Below are positions 48,122 through 57,071 of a stretch of DNA of 64,000 bases, in pieces. The position numbers were made by a program, and so were the translations under genes. Below the pieces are notes generated by a model that saw only the letters and a list, made by a program, of their open reading frames with translations, did no database searches and was not told the origin of the DNA. The stretch is from Planctomycetaceae bacterium (GTDB taxonomy: Bacteria > Planctomycetota > Planctomycetia > Planctomycetales > Planctomycetaceae): positions 124,001 to 188,000 of the forward strand of contig JANQRQ010000290.1 of NCBI GenBank assembly GCA_028284485.1. The letters are read 5' to 3'. Every line of letters starts with the position of its first letter. The first letter of the stretch is position 1.

Positions 48122-48586
48122 ATAGTCAGCGTTCGCTTCTTGCTAAGAGCCGATGGCTCTTTCCCAGGCCCGCGCAGTGCAATTTTGACAAGGTCAATGC
48201 AGTCTGACCGCGAGGCAGGACGGTTTTACATTTTCTGAATTCGATCCATCGCTTTCAAAACCGTTTCTTGAGGCTTCCAGTGCCGCGCTCACTGGACGCA
48301 TGAGATCGCACCGGGGCAGCCTGCATCGTCGCCCCGTTCTGTGTCGCGGAACGTAGAATTTCGGGCGAGTCGACGCAAGGTCAATCACTTCGAACCACGC
48401 AGGAAGGCCCGGCGAAAACCGCCAAATCGACGGCTTGGCGCTTTGCCTGAAGAAACGCTATTATGCGTACCCGAATAGAACGATATACTTTTCTTCGCGG
48501 GCGTACCTGGCTCGTGGAAGTCAGCGATCGTCGAAAAAACGCGCCTAACGCGGCCATGAATCAGCGTAACACGCTGGCGGTAATTC
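48122..48586. repeat. Spacer upstream of tRNA-Ser containing a dispersed hairpin element
   Basis: Left of about 48480 no gene is supported. At 48488-48582 there is a roughly 95-base element with two hairpins: CTGGCTC-GTGG-AAGTCAG (48507-48524, degenerate) and CAGCGT-AAC-ACGCTG (48562-48576, perfect). A clearly related element lies at 58522-58612. The element ends just 4 bases before the tRNA gene. Confidence 0.6.
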
Positions 48587-48673
48587 GGAGAGGTGACAGA
48601 GTGGCCGAATGTGCCGGTCTCGAAAACCGGTGTACCTTCACGGGTACCGAGGGTTCGAATCCCTCCCTCTCCG
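48587..48673 (+). tRNA. tRNA-Ser, anticodon CGA
   Basis: The cloverleaf closes with acceptor arms GGAGAGG and CCTCTCC plus discriminator G. The anticodon loop CTCGAAA presents CGA, which reads UCG serine codons. The long variable arm typical of class II tRNAs is present, and the T arm is GAGGG-TTCGAAT-CCCTC. No CCA end is encoded, so it must be added after transcription. Confidence 0.95.
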
Positions 48674-48683
48674 CTGCATAGAA

Positions 48684-48725
48684 ACACCCTTGTGTGACGC
48701 ATTCGCCGCGCAAGGGTGTTTTTTT
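48684..48725 (+). terminator. Rho-independent terminator of tRNA-Ser
   Basis: A perfect 9-base stem, ACACCCTTG with CAAGGGTGT, encloses an 18-base loop and is followed by six T on the plus strand. It begins 11 bases after the tRNA. Confidence 0.9.
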
Positions 48726-48821
48726 ATCCGAACACGTGCCCAAACCCGGTTCTGCTTAGTCCGGCGTTCATTGCTGGCATCAGCGCCGGGTATTACAGGA
48801 TGTTGAACTGCTCGTTCGCGA

Positions 48822-49373
48822 TTACCGCTTTTTGGCCGTCATCGACATCAGCAGAATATCCACCTTCTTGCCTTCCGCCTCGACCACCAGGAATAGCTTG
48901 AACGTTTTGGTGCCATCGTCATTCCAGGTCGTTGTCTGCTTCTGCTGCATTTCTTGTCCGGCTTCGTCAACGACAGTGCTGTGAACCGTGAAGACGCCTG
49001 TCTTCGCATCATGAGTCCCTTTGAGAGTCAACGGTGCGCTCGTAAAGTTATCCACCCATGTCCCAACGTACTGTTTCGAACGGGCGTCGTACCCCATCAG
49101 TCCATGTCCCTCAAATTCACGCTCCCCCATTTGGCAGGTGAAGTCGGTTTGAACGAACAAATCGCCGCTGACCAGTTTGTTCGTTTCAACCCCCTTGAAG
49201 ACCGCCGGCGGTCCGGTGGGCCCCTGAAGGAACATCTTGACTTCGCAGTCCCAGGTCCCCACATCTTTGGTAAACAGCTTATGGGCGTCGGTCGGCTCGG
49301 GAGCCGGGAAGTCTTGTGCCGATAGTTGCGCACCAATCGCAATGAATACAAGTGTCGCGAGTCGCAGTTTCAT
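48822..49373 (-). CDS. Secreted DUF1579 family protein
   Basis: The 183-residue protein begins with a signal peptide (LATLVFIAIGAQLSAQ). The mature part has the DUF1579 pattern: FTKDVGTWDCEVKMFLQG, VFKGVETNKLVSGDLFVQTD, EGHGLMGYDARSKQYVGTW and TTTWNDDGTKTF. The family is a lipocalin-like small barrel of unknown function, usually exported. It lies downstream of the SRPBCC and AraC genes on the same strand after an 80-bp gap. Confidence 0.88.
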   Translation of the reverse strand: MKLRLATLVFIAIGAQLSAQDFPAPEPTDAHKLFTKDVGTWDCEVKMFLQGPTGPPAVFKGVETNKLVSGDLFVQTDFTCQMGEREFEGHGLMGYDARSKQYVGTWVDNFTSAPLTLKGTHDAKTGVFTVHSTVVDEAGQEMQQKQTTTWNDDGTKTFKLFLVVEAEGKKVDILLMSMTAKKR

Positions 49374-49453
49374 CGTGAATCTCCTTCAGTTCAGCTCGGG
49401 TGAATTCTTCTTTCTTGCCATACACACAATACGCAATAGTCGGCCACGCAGCT

Positions 49454-49915
49454 TCAATCGTCGTGGTCGTCTGAGGCCTCTGCCAGCTGTTTCAGCTTGG
49501 CAAATCTCTCGTCCAATGGTTGCGCGGATGCCTTACTAGAAAAACGTGCCGCCATCTTGAATATCAATCTCACGAAGAATCCCTTAAAGAATATGTCCGT
49601 GACCTGGGTCAGTCGTGTCCGTCCATCCAAATCGACCAGTTGATAGTCAACATTCAAATCAACTCTGTTTCCAGTGATGGCACAGGCGAGTCGGCGATCT
49701 TTTTCAAATTTCGTAACAACGCCTTGCATTTCAATTCGCCGACCGTTCTCGACGTAGACCTGGCGAAACTTGGTTCCTACCTTTTCGGGGGTCACTTCCG
49801 TATTCTCGTTTTCGACGATGTTCGGCAACCATTCCATCACTCGGTCGGAATCTTCGATGAAATGAAAGACGCGTGCCGGCGGTGCATCAATCTCAACTGA
49901 GTAAGTCGTTTTCAT
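49454..49915 (-). CDS. SRPBCC (START/Bet v1-like) domain protein
   Basis: The 153-residue protein fits the ligand-binding SRPBCC fold: VEIDAPPARVFHFIEDSDRV, MEWLPNIVENENTEV, VGTKFRQVYVENGRRIEMQG and LDGRTRLTQVTDI, followed by a hydrophobic helix. Members bind hydrophobic molecules or act as polyketide-cyclase-like enzymes; no catalytic residue is assigned. It starts 15 bp after the AraC-type regulator gene, so co-transcription with that regulator is likely. Confidence 0.86.
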   Translation of the reverse strand: MKTTYSVEIDAPPARVFHFIEDSDRVMEWLPNIVENENTEVTPEKVGTKFRQVYVENGRRIEMQGVVTKFEKDRRLACAITGNRVDLNVDYQLVDLDGRTRLTQVTDIFFKGFFVRLIFKMAARFSSKASAQPLDERFAKLKQLAEASDDHDD

Positions 49916-49930
49916 AATGGCAAAACCCCG

Positions 49931-50842
49931 TTAACTATTCCGCTGGGCTACCGGCTTACTTCTCACCGGCAGATAGACATCGGTGTGGTCGACATATTCG
50001 TTTCCGCGCAATTGGGCGGGCCTTAAGATTTCAATCGGTGGGTCGTCGCGCATCTCGAACTTGTCCGAAGCACAAATCTCCGATGCCACTGTCCGAAAGG
50101 CGCTCGCCAAAGTGTCGACCGGTCCAATATGTTCGATCATGCCGTACTTTCCGCCGGCGAAATTCAGGCAGCGAATCGTTGGCGTTTCCTCAACCGCCTT
50201 CTCGATCGGAATGCACGCATCGCAGCGTTGTTGGTCCATCGGCGTCATAAAGGGATTGTCGTAGAAGATGCCGATCGGAATCCGCCGAAACGGCACACGC
50301 TGTTCTTGGGCGTAGGAGACCAGACGATTCCACAGGAGATCTTCCTCGGTAAAGGCATGCGGAATCAGTTGATAGTCCCCCAGATGTCGGATGCATAGCA
50401 AAGTCATCGGCTGTAACGACTCGTAGCGCACTTCCGACATAAAACATTCGTCGCATCGAAACGATCGCGGATTGGCCGCACGCGCGGCTCGCACATCGCG
50501 CCCCTCTTTGCGAACTGTTGCGGGTGACTTGCCGAAATACCGCTTGAAAGACCTCGAAAACGATTCGTGATTGTTAAACCCGACTGCTAACCCGACATCC
50601 AACACCGATTCGTTCGTCACTAGCAACTTGTAGATGGCTTTCTCGAGCCGCAGCCGTTCGACATACTTGCGGGGCGTCTCGCCGACCGCATCGACAAACA
50701 GCCGGTGAAAGTGAAAAGGTGAGCAGCCGAATTCGTCCGCCAGCGATTCGAGTGTGATCTCCTGATCGAGCTTGCATTGAATGCCAATCAGCAATCGCGT
50801 GAACTTTTCGTCGGGCTGTGTTGTTGTCTCAACCGATTTCAT
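49931..50842 (-). CDS. AraC-family regulator with GyrI-like ligand-binding domain
   Basis: The ATG at 50842 gives 303 residues starting directly before the DNA-binding region; a longer open frame to 51031 is unsupported. The N-terminal AraC double helix-turn-helix is seen as LESLADEFGCSPFHFHRLF and VLDVGLAVGFNNHESFSRSF. The C-terminal GyrI/Rob-like effector domain (about 135-300) includes MTLLCIRHLGDYQLI, IGIFYDNPFMTP and FAGGKYGMIEHIGPVD. Such regulators respond to toxic small molecules and activate defence or efflux genes. The adjacent SRPBCC gene is the probable target. Confidence 0.92.
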   Translation of the reverse strand: MKSVETTTQPDEKFTRLLIGIQCKLDQEITLESLADEFGCSPFHFHRLFVDAVGETPRKYVERLRLEKAIYKLLVTNESVLDVGLAVGFNNHESFSRSFKRYFGKSPATVRKEGRDVRAARAANPRSFRCDECFMSEVRYESLQPMTLLCIRHLGDYQLIPHAFTEEDLLWNRLVSYAQEQRVPFRRIPIGIFYDNPFMTPMDQQRCDACIPIEKAVEETPTIRCLNFAGGKYGMIEHIGPVDTLASAFRTVASEICASDKFEMRDDPPIEILRPAQLRGNEYVDHTDVYLPVRSKPVAQRNS

Positions 50843-51102
50843 GCCTTCATGTGTAATCGATCCCCATTCCGAATTCTTGACAATTCTTGCGGTCGCGGGA
50901 GGAAATCCGGGAACTCTTATTCTTGCCCAGCCGTCTGTTCGTTGAGGGCAATCAGACCGGCATTCCGCCGGTAAGCACTTGCGATCGATGCTCTGGAATC
51001 GTTTCACGAACTCGACACAGCACGGCGACACCGATTCCTGTTATGATTCTGCTCGTCGAGTAGCGACGACCTGTTGATGCCCCGGCGAAATCGGAGAATA
51101 TC

Positions 51103-52824
51103 ATGAAGTTTCAGTACGGAAAAACTGCTCGTACGCTCAAAACCACGGGCGCACTAACAGCTCTGATTCTGACTCTCAACGGACTCGGAACGACATTTTG
51201 CGGCGGGGTCGCGTTCGGACAGGAACCAGGTCGATCTGAACAAGCTGAAACTCTGCAATCGATTCTGGTGGAAATGCGAGAAGCATCTCGCGTGTGGGAG
51301 CGTAAAGTTCAGGCAGCAACGACGAAAACAGAGCGACTGGATTTGATCCGGCGTTTCCCTCAGTGGGATTACGAAACACGCGTTCTGGAATTCGCGCGCC
51401 GCCGCCCCAATGGGCCTGGTGCAATTGCAGCCGCCAAATGGCTGGCAAAGAATGGAAACGCCGGTCCGGTGCTTGACAGCATTTTGGCCATGATGCGGGA
51501 GCATCACGTTGAAAACGCAAGAATGTCGGATCTTTGTCGCATACTTGCCGCACGGACGTGGTCCTGGCCTTCACGTGAAATCGAACCACTATTGATTGCA
51601 ATCGCCGAAAACAATCCTCGCCACAACGTGCAAGGAGTGGCCTACCTGTCTCTTGCGCGATACCTGCAAGTGTTCTGGCATTTGAAATTAGTCTCGCATG
51701 AGAACGGGCATCGACAACTAAAATCACAGCAAGACCTTTTTAGCGAAGAGTATATAGACTGGTTCATTCAAACCGACGCTGAGAAGCTAGCGATTCGAAT
51801 TGACGAACTCTCTCAAAAAGTCATCGACGGGTACGCCGACGTACCCGATGACAAAGTTGTCACAATCAAAGGTAGCCAACCGCGTTATGCTAACGCAGCA
51901 CCAGTCGATAAGGGTGGCAAGAGTCTGCCCGACGCCCGGCCTGTCTATTTTGGACAACGCCCAAGTCTGGCCGACACGGCGCTCGGCATATGGTATTCGA
52001 TGCACAGCGAGGGCAGTATGGCGTTGGGTGTTGACGGGTCGCTTTCTGATGGCACCGAATTCAGCCTTAATGATTTGCGCGGCCAAGTGGTCGTGCTGAT
52101 GTTTTCCGCAGATTGGTGCGTTCCATGCAAGGCCATGTATGGGCAGCTAAGACAACTTTCACTAGCCTTTGCAGACCATCCGTTTGTGGTCGTTACGGTT
52201 ATGGCTGACCGATCCGTTGAAACAGTCGAAAAGGCGATCGAATACAATGAAGTAACGTGGCCCGCTGTTTGGGATGGGGAGGATGGACCGATCGCCGACG
52301 CCTGGCATCGTATCGGATTTGGTGCGCCTTATGTCATCGATCGCGATGGTCGCATCAGTAGCATGGGATTCCGCGGACGAGACCTGGAAAGGGATGTCGA
52401 AGAGTTGCTGGGAATCACTGTGGACGATGCGGCGGCACAGGCCGGAATCTCTAAAGAAGCATTGCAGGCTGCAATACAGCCGAGGCGACTCTCGTTGAAA
52501 AAAATGAATATCGCTGGGGCGGCTCTTGTAGAAAAACTGGCCGATCACAGGGAAGTGCGAGTCCTCGATTTGAGCGAGAATCCGATTACCGACGACGATT
52601 TGGTCCATCTGAAGGACCTCACCGAATTGCGGGAAATTGAATTAGCATACACCGGGGTAACCGACGCAGGGTTAATACACATTCGTGATTTGCCGAATCT
52701 CAAGATTCTCGGTTTGAGCGTGCTCCCCGATGTCGAAGGCACAACCAGATTGGGCCGACTGGCGCTTGCGAAGGCCATTCCCGGACTGCAGGTCATGTTT
52801 GTAACCCACCCGCCTCAAGAATGA
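51103..52824 (+). CDS. Secreted TlpA/thioredoxin-like protein with leucine-rich C-terminal repeats
   Basis: The 573-residue protein has a signal peptide, a helical N-terminal half (about 45-300), a thioredoxin-fold domain with the redox pair WCVPCK (C339, C342) inside VVVLMFSADWCVPCK, and cis-proline-like GAPYVIDRDGRI. The last 110 residues are leucine-rich repeat units (VRVLDLSENPITDDDLVHL, REIELAYTGVTDAGLIHI). The TlpA group reduces disulfides outside the cytoplasm. Fusion to LRRs suggests that a bound partner directs the redox domain. The gene ends 4 bases before the REP cluster. Confidence 0.88.
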   Translation: MKFQYGKTARTLKTTGALTALILTLNGLGTTFCGGVAFGQEPGRSEQAETLQSILVEMREASRVWERKVQAATTKTERLDLIRRFPQWDYETRVLEFARRRPNGPGAIAAAKWLAKNGNAGPVLDSILAMMREHHVENARMSDLCRILAARTWSWPSREIEPLLIAIAENNPRHNVQGVAYLSLARYLQVFWHLKLVSHENGHRQLKSQQDLFSEEYIDWFIQTDAEKLAIRIDELSQKVIDGYADVPDDKVVTIKGSQPRYANAAPVDKGGKSLPDARPVYFGQRPSLADTALGIWYSMHSEGSMALGVDGSLSDGTEFSLNDLRGQVVVLMFSADWCVPCKAMYGQLRQLSLAFADHPFVVVTVMADRSVETVEKAIEYNEVTWPAVWDGEDGPIADAWHRIGFGAPYVIDRDGRISSMGFRGRDLERDVEELLGITVDDAAAQAGISKEALQAAIQPRRLSLKKMNIAGAALVEKLADHREVRVLDLSENPITDDDLVHLKDLTELREIELAYTGVTDAGLIHIRDLPNLKILGLSVLPDVEGTTRLGRLALAKAIPGLQVMFVTHPPQE

Positions 52825-53542
52825 TTCGAACGGCACGACGCTAATCGCCGGCATTGCCAATGTGAAGACGACAGATTTCCCGCCGACTTTGGCTCATGAG
52901 TACTGTGTCGATGCCATTCGTTTTGCGCGGCGATCGAAATATCAGCGGCACGGCGCTAGCCGCCGGCATGCCAACGTGAAGACAAACAGTATCCTACCGA
53001 CGTCGGCTCACTAGCGCTGCGTCGATGTCATTCGCTTTGCGCGGCGATCGAAACATGAGCGGCACGGCGCTAGCCGCCGGCATTTCTGCTGCGATGATCA
53101 CACGAATTCGCCGGTGGCTAGCGCCATTCCGCTAAGCAATATGAAACCAGCGAATTGTAACTCGTCGCCGTGTAACACATGGCCTCTGGGTGTCGCCATA
53201 CTACGATGCAAAACATGGCCGGTGGCTAGCGCCATTCCGCTGAGTGGTCTAACCGCGAAAAAGAACGGCATCCGATTGGCGGTGCGGCTGAAATACAACT
53301 CACTTTCAACGTACGATGGCAGGCCAGCTATACCGTGGTTGAACCTCGGCATTGGTGCCGGCATTAGTACTCGTCGGATTTGTCATCCCAACCGCGCCTG
53401 AACTTGCTACAATTGGACTCGGCCTGACGAGTGCCGCCGGTCCGCGGAAAGGGCAGAAGCCCGTCGTTGCTTGCAGATAACATGCGAACCTTCTTTCAGC
53501 CCGCGATGCGGACAACGGGCCGTGTATTGAAAGGAGGTCGCC
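52825..53542. repeat. REP-element cluster: tandem 115-bp repeats, one hairpin element and an 89-bp repeat copy
   Basis: Five copies of a palindromic repeat with core GGCGCTAGCCGCCGGC or its complement form GCCGGTGGCTAGCGCC lie at 52828-52852 (degenerate), 52943-52967, 53057-53081, 53110-53134 and 53218-53242. The first three are spaced 115 and 114 bp apart, with the DNA between them also repeated. Copies three and four face each other and make a 78-bp hairpin element (53057-53134). The 89-bp block at 53151-53239 recurs at 58833-58921 with three differences. No gene is supported up to the ankyrin gene at 53543, whose ribosome site is near 53528. Confidence 0.9.
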
Positions 53543-54793
53543 ATGTCGACCGAACGCCAACCTGCTTCCCGTTCTCTGCCGGAACGTCCCGATCTGCGCC
53601 ACCTGAAGAATCAGGCGAAAGATCTACTCCGCGGCGGCGGTGCCGATTCGCTGAGCGACGCACAATTCCAATTGGCGCGCGAATACGGTTTCTCGAGTTG
53701 GCCCAGCTTGAAGGCACATGTTGAATCACTGCGCGAACGAGGCCAATTGAAACAAGCGATCGACGAAAATGATCTCCAGCGCGTTCGGGACATGATGTCG
53801 GCGAATCCCGATCTGCACAGTGCCGACCTGGGATACAACAATAGCGGCCCGCTGACTTGGGCTGCCGAGTGCCGCGGTGTTCCTGCATCTCCCGAGCGAT
53901 TGGCCATTGCCCGGTGGATGATCGAAAACGGTTCCGACGTCCATCAAGGGGGAGAAGGACCATTGATGCGGGCGGCACTGTTCGACGAGCGAATTCCGAT
54001 GATGGAACTGCTCATCGAGCATGGGGCGAACGTCAACGCCTTGTGGGACGGCCGCTATCCAATCATCTGTGCGCCTTGCGAAACGCTGCAACCCGGTGCA
54101 CTACGTTGGCTATTGCAGCACGGCGCCGATCCCAACGCGTTCAGCACCGAATACGGCAACTGCCTGCAAATGCTGGTCTGCACCTATTCGCGGAATCCCG
54201 AAGGCAAGCACGGCTGCCTGGAAGTTTTCGCCGAAGAGGGGTATGCGCTGCCGGAGACCGCTCCGATGGCCATCCATCGCGGACGAATCGATCTTTTGGA
54301 AGAATGTTTGTCGCGCGAGCCGGCGATCTTACAACGGCGTTTCTCGGAAGCAGAAATCTATCCGCCGGAACTCGGCATTCAACCACGAGAAGGCCTGCAC
54401 TGTGCGCCGCTCAGCGGTGTAACGCTATTGCACATGGCGATCGAGTATCATGAATCGGAAATCGCTGAGTGGCTGATCGACCAGGGAGCCGATGTGAATG
54501 CTCCCAGCACCATTGATGCCGACGGTTTTGGTGGTCATACACCGCTGTTTCATACCACAGTGACACTTGGACCGAAGACCGATTCGATGGCGACGTTGCT
54601 GTTGCGAAGCGGGGCTGACCCGCACGCGCGAGCAACATTTCGTAAGCAGCTATATATGACCGGCAATCCGGAAACGGAAAAAATGGTCGAGTACCATAAT
54701 GTCACCGCCGTCGAGTTTGCCCGGCAATTTCAAGAACCACGTTTTGTGAACGAAGCGGCCATCGCCGCCATCGAAGAGCATGGCGGTAACTAG
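53543..54793 (+). CDS. Cytoplasmic ankyrin-repeat protein
   Basis: An excellent AAAGGAGG ribosome site precedes the ATG. The 416-residue protein starts with a helical segment (RPDLRHLKNQAKDLLRGG, then AREYGFSSWPSLKAHVESL) that is widespread at the front of bacterial ankyrin proteins. Ankyrin units follow, for example SPERLAIARWMIENGSDV, RIPMMELLIEHGANVNAL, PGALRWLLQHGADPN and SEIAEWLIDQGADVNAP. There is no signal peptide, so it is probably cytoplasmic. The binding partner is unknown. It stands between the REP cluster and a pair of orphan genes. Confidence 0.88.
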   Translation: MSTERQPASRSLPERPDLRHLKNQAKDLLRGGGADSLSDAQFQLAREYGFSSWPSLKAHVESLRERGQLKQAIDENDLQRVRDMMSANPDLHSADLGYNNSGPLTWAAECRGVPASPERLAIARWMIENGSDVHQGGEGPLMRAALFDERIPMMELLIEHGANVNALWDGRYPIICAPCETLQPGALRWLLQHGADPNAFSTEYGNCLQMLVCTYSRNPEGKHGCLEVFAEEGYALPETAPMAIHRGRIDLLEECLSREPAILQRRFSEAEIYPPELGIQPREGLHCAPLSGVTLLHMAIEYHESEIAEWLIDQGADVNAPSTIDADGFGGHTPLFHTTVTLGPKTDSMATLLLRSGADPHARATFRKQLYMTGNPETEKMVEYHNVTAVEFARQFQEPRFVNEAAIAAIEEHGGN

Positions 54794-54997
54794 AACAGAC
54801 CGCAGTGCGTTCGTATTCTATCAATTGACAACTACCATGTTCTGGAATTCGGAGGATTGTTTTGGGTACGAAGTAAACACAGACTCACAATGGTCAAGCA
54901 GTTTGATTTGCACCGGAGTCGATTTCCTGTTCGTCCTCGGCACTTGAAACCTCTGCTAACGCGCGATTACGACATTGAGATCTTGTCACGATAAACA

Positions 54998-55042
54998 GGT
55001 GTAATCGATAGCTATACGAATCCATTCGAATCGATTACCTAA
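54998..55042. repeat. Nested inverted repeat downstream of the ankyrin gene
   Basis: A perfect 9-base inverted repeat, GTAATCGAT (55001-55009) with ATCGATTAC (55030-55038), encloses a second palindrome, CGAAT-CC-ATTCG (55017-55028). No T-tract follows on either strand, so it is not a classic terminator. It lies between the convergent ankyrin and zinc-ribbon genes. The surrounding stretch 54794-55075 holds nothing else I can support. Confidence 0.5.
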
Positions 55043-55075
55043 GCTTAAAGCGTCCAGGAACACCAGAGACTTGAG

Positions 55076-55762
55076 CTATTGGAACACAAACCAAGGTTCC
55101 TTCATTTCCAATTCGACGAGTGAGTGATTGACTCCGTCCTCCAACTCGGAAAGCGCACGCTCACCTACACACGCTTTCGGCTCAAATACTACACCGTGAC
55201 CATCTGGCGTCTTTGATGCCCTAAACATACTCACAGTAACTATTAGGGAAAACGCGGAGATAGCAAAAACACCGGCTGACAGAACGCGAACAGAAATCGG
55301 CGCAAAAAGATTGGGACGCGCGAGCATCAGCAAGATTGCAGTCGCGGCTGAAGCAACGGTAATAGCCAGGAATTGGAACCGAGCGTTCCCACGACGAATT
55401 TGGCGTTGCTGTTCAGTTGTCACATCACCGCGGAATTTTTTTGAATCTCCACAGCTGTCGCAATAGACGGTGACGCGCGTATCGAGTGCCGGTTCGGGAC
55501 CATATTCGATAGCCCTCATGAATCTGCACGTTTTTATTTCGTATCGCGTCACCTGCATTGTCACCGACTCAATGTCCGCCGGGAGCCGTCGCTTCGATTC
55601 GTGCACCAATCGATACACTCTTGCCAATGGACACCTGCTCTCTGTGACCTTATTTTTTTGACCACACTTGGGGCACGCAACCGACATGCCAATGTGATCA
55701 CGTTTCGCCCTTCCCGAATGACCACATTTGCAGCAGCGGACTTTGACGCCGTGATATTCCAT
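55076..55762 (-). CDS. Hypothetical membrane protein with N-terminal zinc-ribbon
   Basis: The 228-residue protein has CCKCGHSGRAKRD then VACPKCGQKN, a two-CxxC zinc ribbon, and later YCDSCGD. Two adjacent hydrophobic segments (LAITVASAATAILLMLARP and VLSAGVFAISAFSLIVTVS) make a membrane hairpin. I do not recognise the family. The codon texture and lower GC content differ from the neighbouring genes, which hints at acquisition. It is divergent from the gene at 56067. Confidence 0.7.
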   Translation of the reverse strand: MEYHGVKVRCCKCGHSGRAKRDHIGMSVACPKCGQKNKVTESRCPLARVYRLVHESKRRLPADIESVTMQVTRYEIKTCRFMRAIEYGPEPALDTRVTVYCDSCGDSKKFRGDVTTEQQRQIRRGNARFQFLAITVASAATAILLMLARPNLFAPISVRVLSAGVFAISAFSLIVTVSMFRASKTPDGHGVVFEPKACVGERALSELEDGVNHSLVELEMKEPWFVFQ

Positions 55763-56066
55763 CTCAATCTCCAGAACTAGGAGTAAGCGCGAATGGAGTG
55801 TTGTTCTATTCGAGACTACTCACTTGGTGCCTTGCAGTGACTATGAAGCGCAAGCACAATGAGTCTAGGATCGATCTGCCGCGATAAATGGCTAGGGTTA
55901 CGCGCGAACAATGACCGAACCGGCATGTGGGTGAATCGACTATAGCTAGTTCACTTAATTGATTCCAAACCGTGCGAGCCCGACTGTTCTTTCCAAGTCA
56001 TGATAACAGCGGTTGGTAACTGCACCGCGAACTGATTTGTGGTGGACGACTTGCGAGGGAGAAACC
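55763..56066. other. Divergent intergenic region, low GC
   Basis: The spacer separates two orphan genes transcribed away from each other. It should hold both promoters. No operator, tRNA or repeat was seen, and the REP elements do not occur here. Confidence 0.35.
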
Positions 56067-56837
56067 ATGGAGAACGACCCACAGCGGCAGATGGCCTTGG
56101 TGTTCTTCGCCGTGCTTTTCGTCATCCTTGCCGTCGTATCAGTGTTCATTCTCGCCGCGAATGGCCTTCTTACGCTTAAGAGAAAATCATCCATTTCAAA
56201 GATGCTGCGAGACGGAATGAATGGGCGGGAGATTCTCGAAGAACTGCTACTAAAGTCGTTCAATCAAGACTTTGTGAATACGCTATTGAATTCTCCAGAA
56301 TATCCAAACGTTATTGCGCAGATTCGGGAATCAACAGGAAATGACGTCCAGAAAGCCGTCCGAACCTATCTGTCCGCATCCGTCCGTGTCAGCGTTATCA
56401 AGGATCAAATTGCCAAAGCAGACAAAGACGAAACTGCGAAGCTCAACGAGATTCCGGAACTGCCGTTTTCAGCGGTTTGCGTTATTGAATCTGAAAAACT
56501 CAAATGGAACGAATTTGGAAGCAAGGGTGCCGTTGAGAGTGGCGACATTGTTTATGCCTGTAATGGCGTGCTCACTACCAACTCGGATGAGCTGAAACAA
56601 GTATTTAAGTCCGTGCCTAAAGACGGGTATGTTACGCTTGACGTCGTCCGCTCCCATGATCCAATGGATGACCCGAAAGATTCTGCAGTTGCAATACAAC
56701 TCGGTCTTATAGGCCTATTTAGTTCTCAACTCATTCGGGCAGCAGATCGAGTTTTCGAAGACCCATTCGACTGTGTTAAGCTCCAGGGCAAGAGAAGCAT
56801 GTACATGGCAAAGATCAAGAAGGTGAAGAATATCTGA
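56067..56837 (+). CDS. Hypothetical membrane-anchored protein with PDZ-like domain
   Basis: ATG 56067 follows a GAGGGAGA ribosome site and gives 256 residues. A single N-terminal membrane segment (MALVFFAVLFVILAVVSVFI) anchors it. The soluble part contains a PDZ-like stretch: FGSKGAVESGDIVYACNGVL, then TTNSDELKQVFKSVPKDGYV and TLDVVRSHDPMDDP. PDZ domains bind peptide tails, often of membrane proteins; no protease domain is present. Family not recognised; GC content lower than the window average. Confidence 0.7.
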   Translation: MENDPQRQMALVFFAVLFVILAVVSVFILAANGLLTLKRKSSISKMLRDGMNGREILEELLLKSFNQDFVNTLLNSPEYPNVIAQIRESTGNDVQKAVRTYLSASVRVSVIKDQIAKADKDETAKLNEIPELPFSAVCVIESEKLKWNEFGSKGAVESGDIVYACNGVLTTNSDELKQVFKSVPKDGYVTLDVVRSHDPMDDPKDSAVAIQLGLIGLFSSQLIRAADRVFEDPFDCVKLQGKRSMYMAKIKKVKNI

Positions 56838-57071
56838 GAGTCCATTTGATGGTTGGCTTCCTTATCAACATCAACGAATTCGCGGCGAATTACATCCCGA
56901 AATGTAAGGAGAATGACTTTGTCCACTTTCTGATCGCCAAGCCAAATTGTTCTAGAGCCTCCCGAGTGTGATTTCCAAAAGTGCGTTAGGTACGGACCAC
57001 GAAGCAGTAAATTAGAATTGCCCGCTGTTGGCCTTCCATTTAATTTAGGCGCGTTCGGACATGGATTTCCT

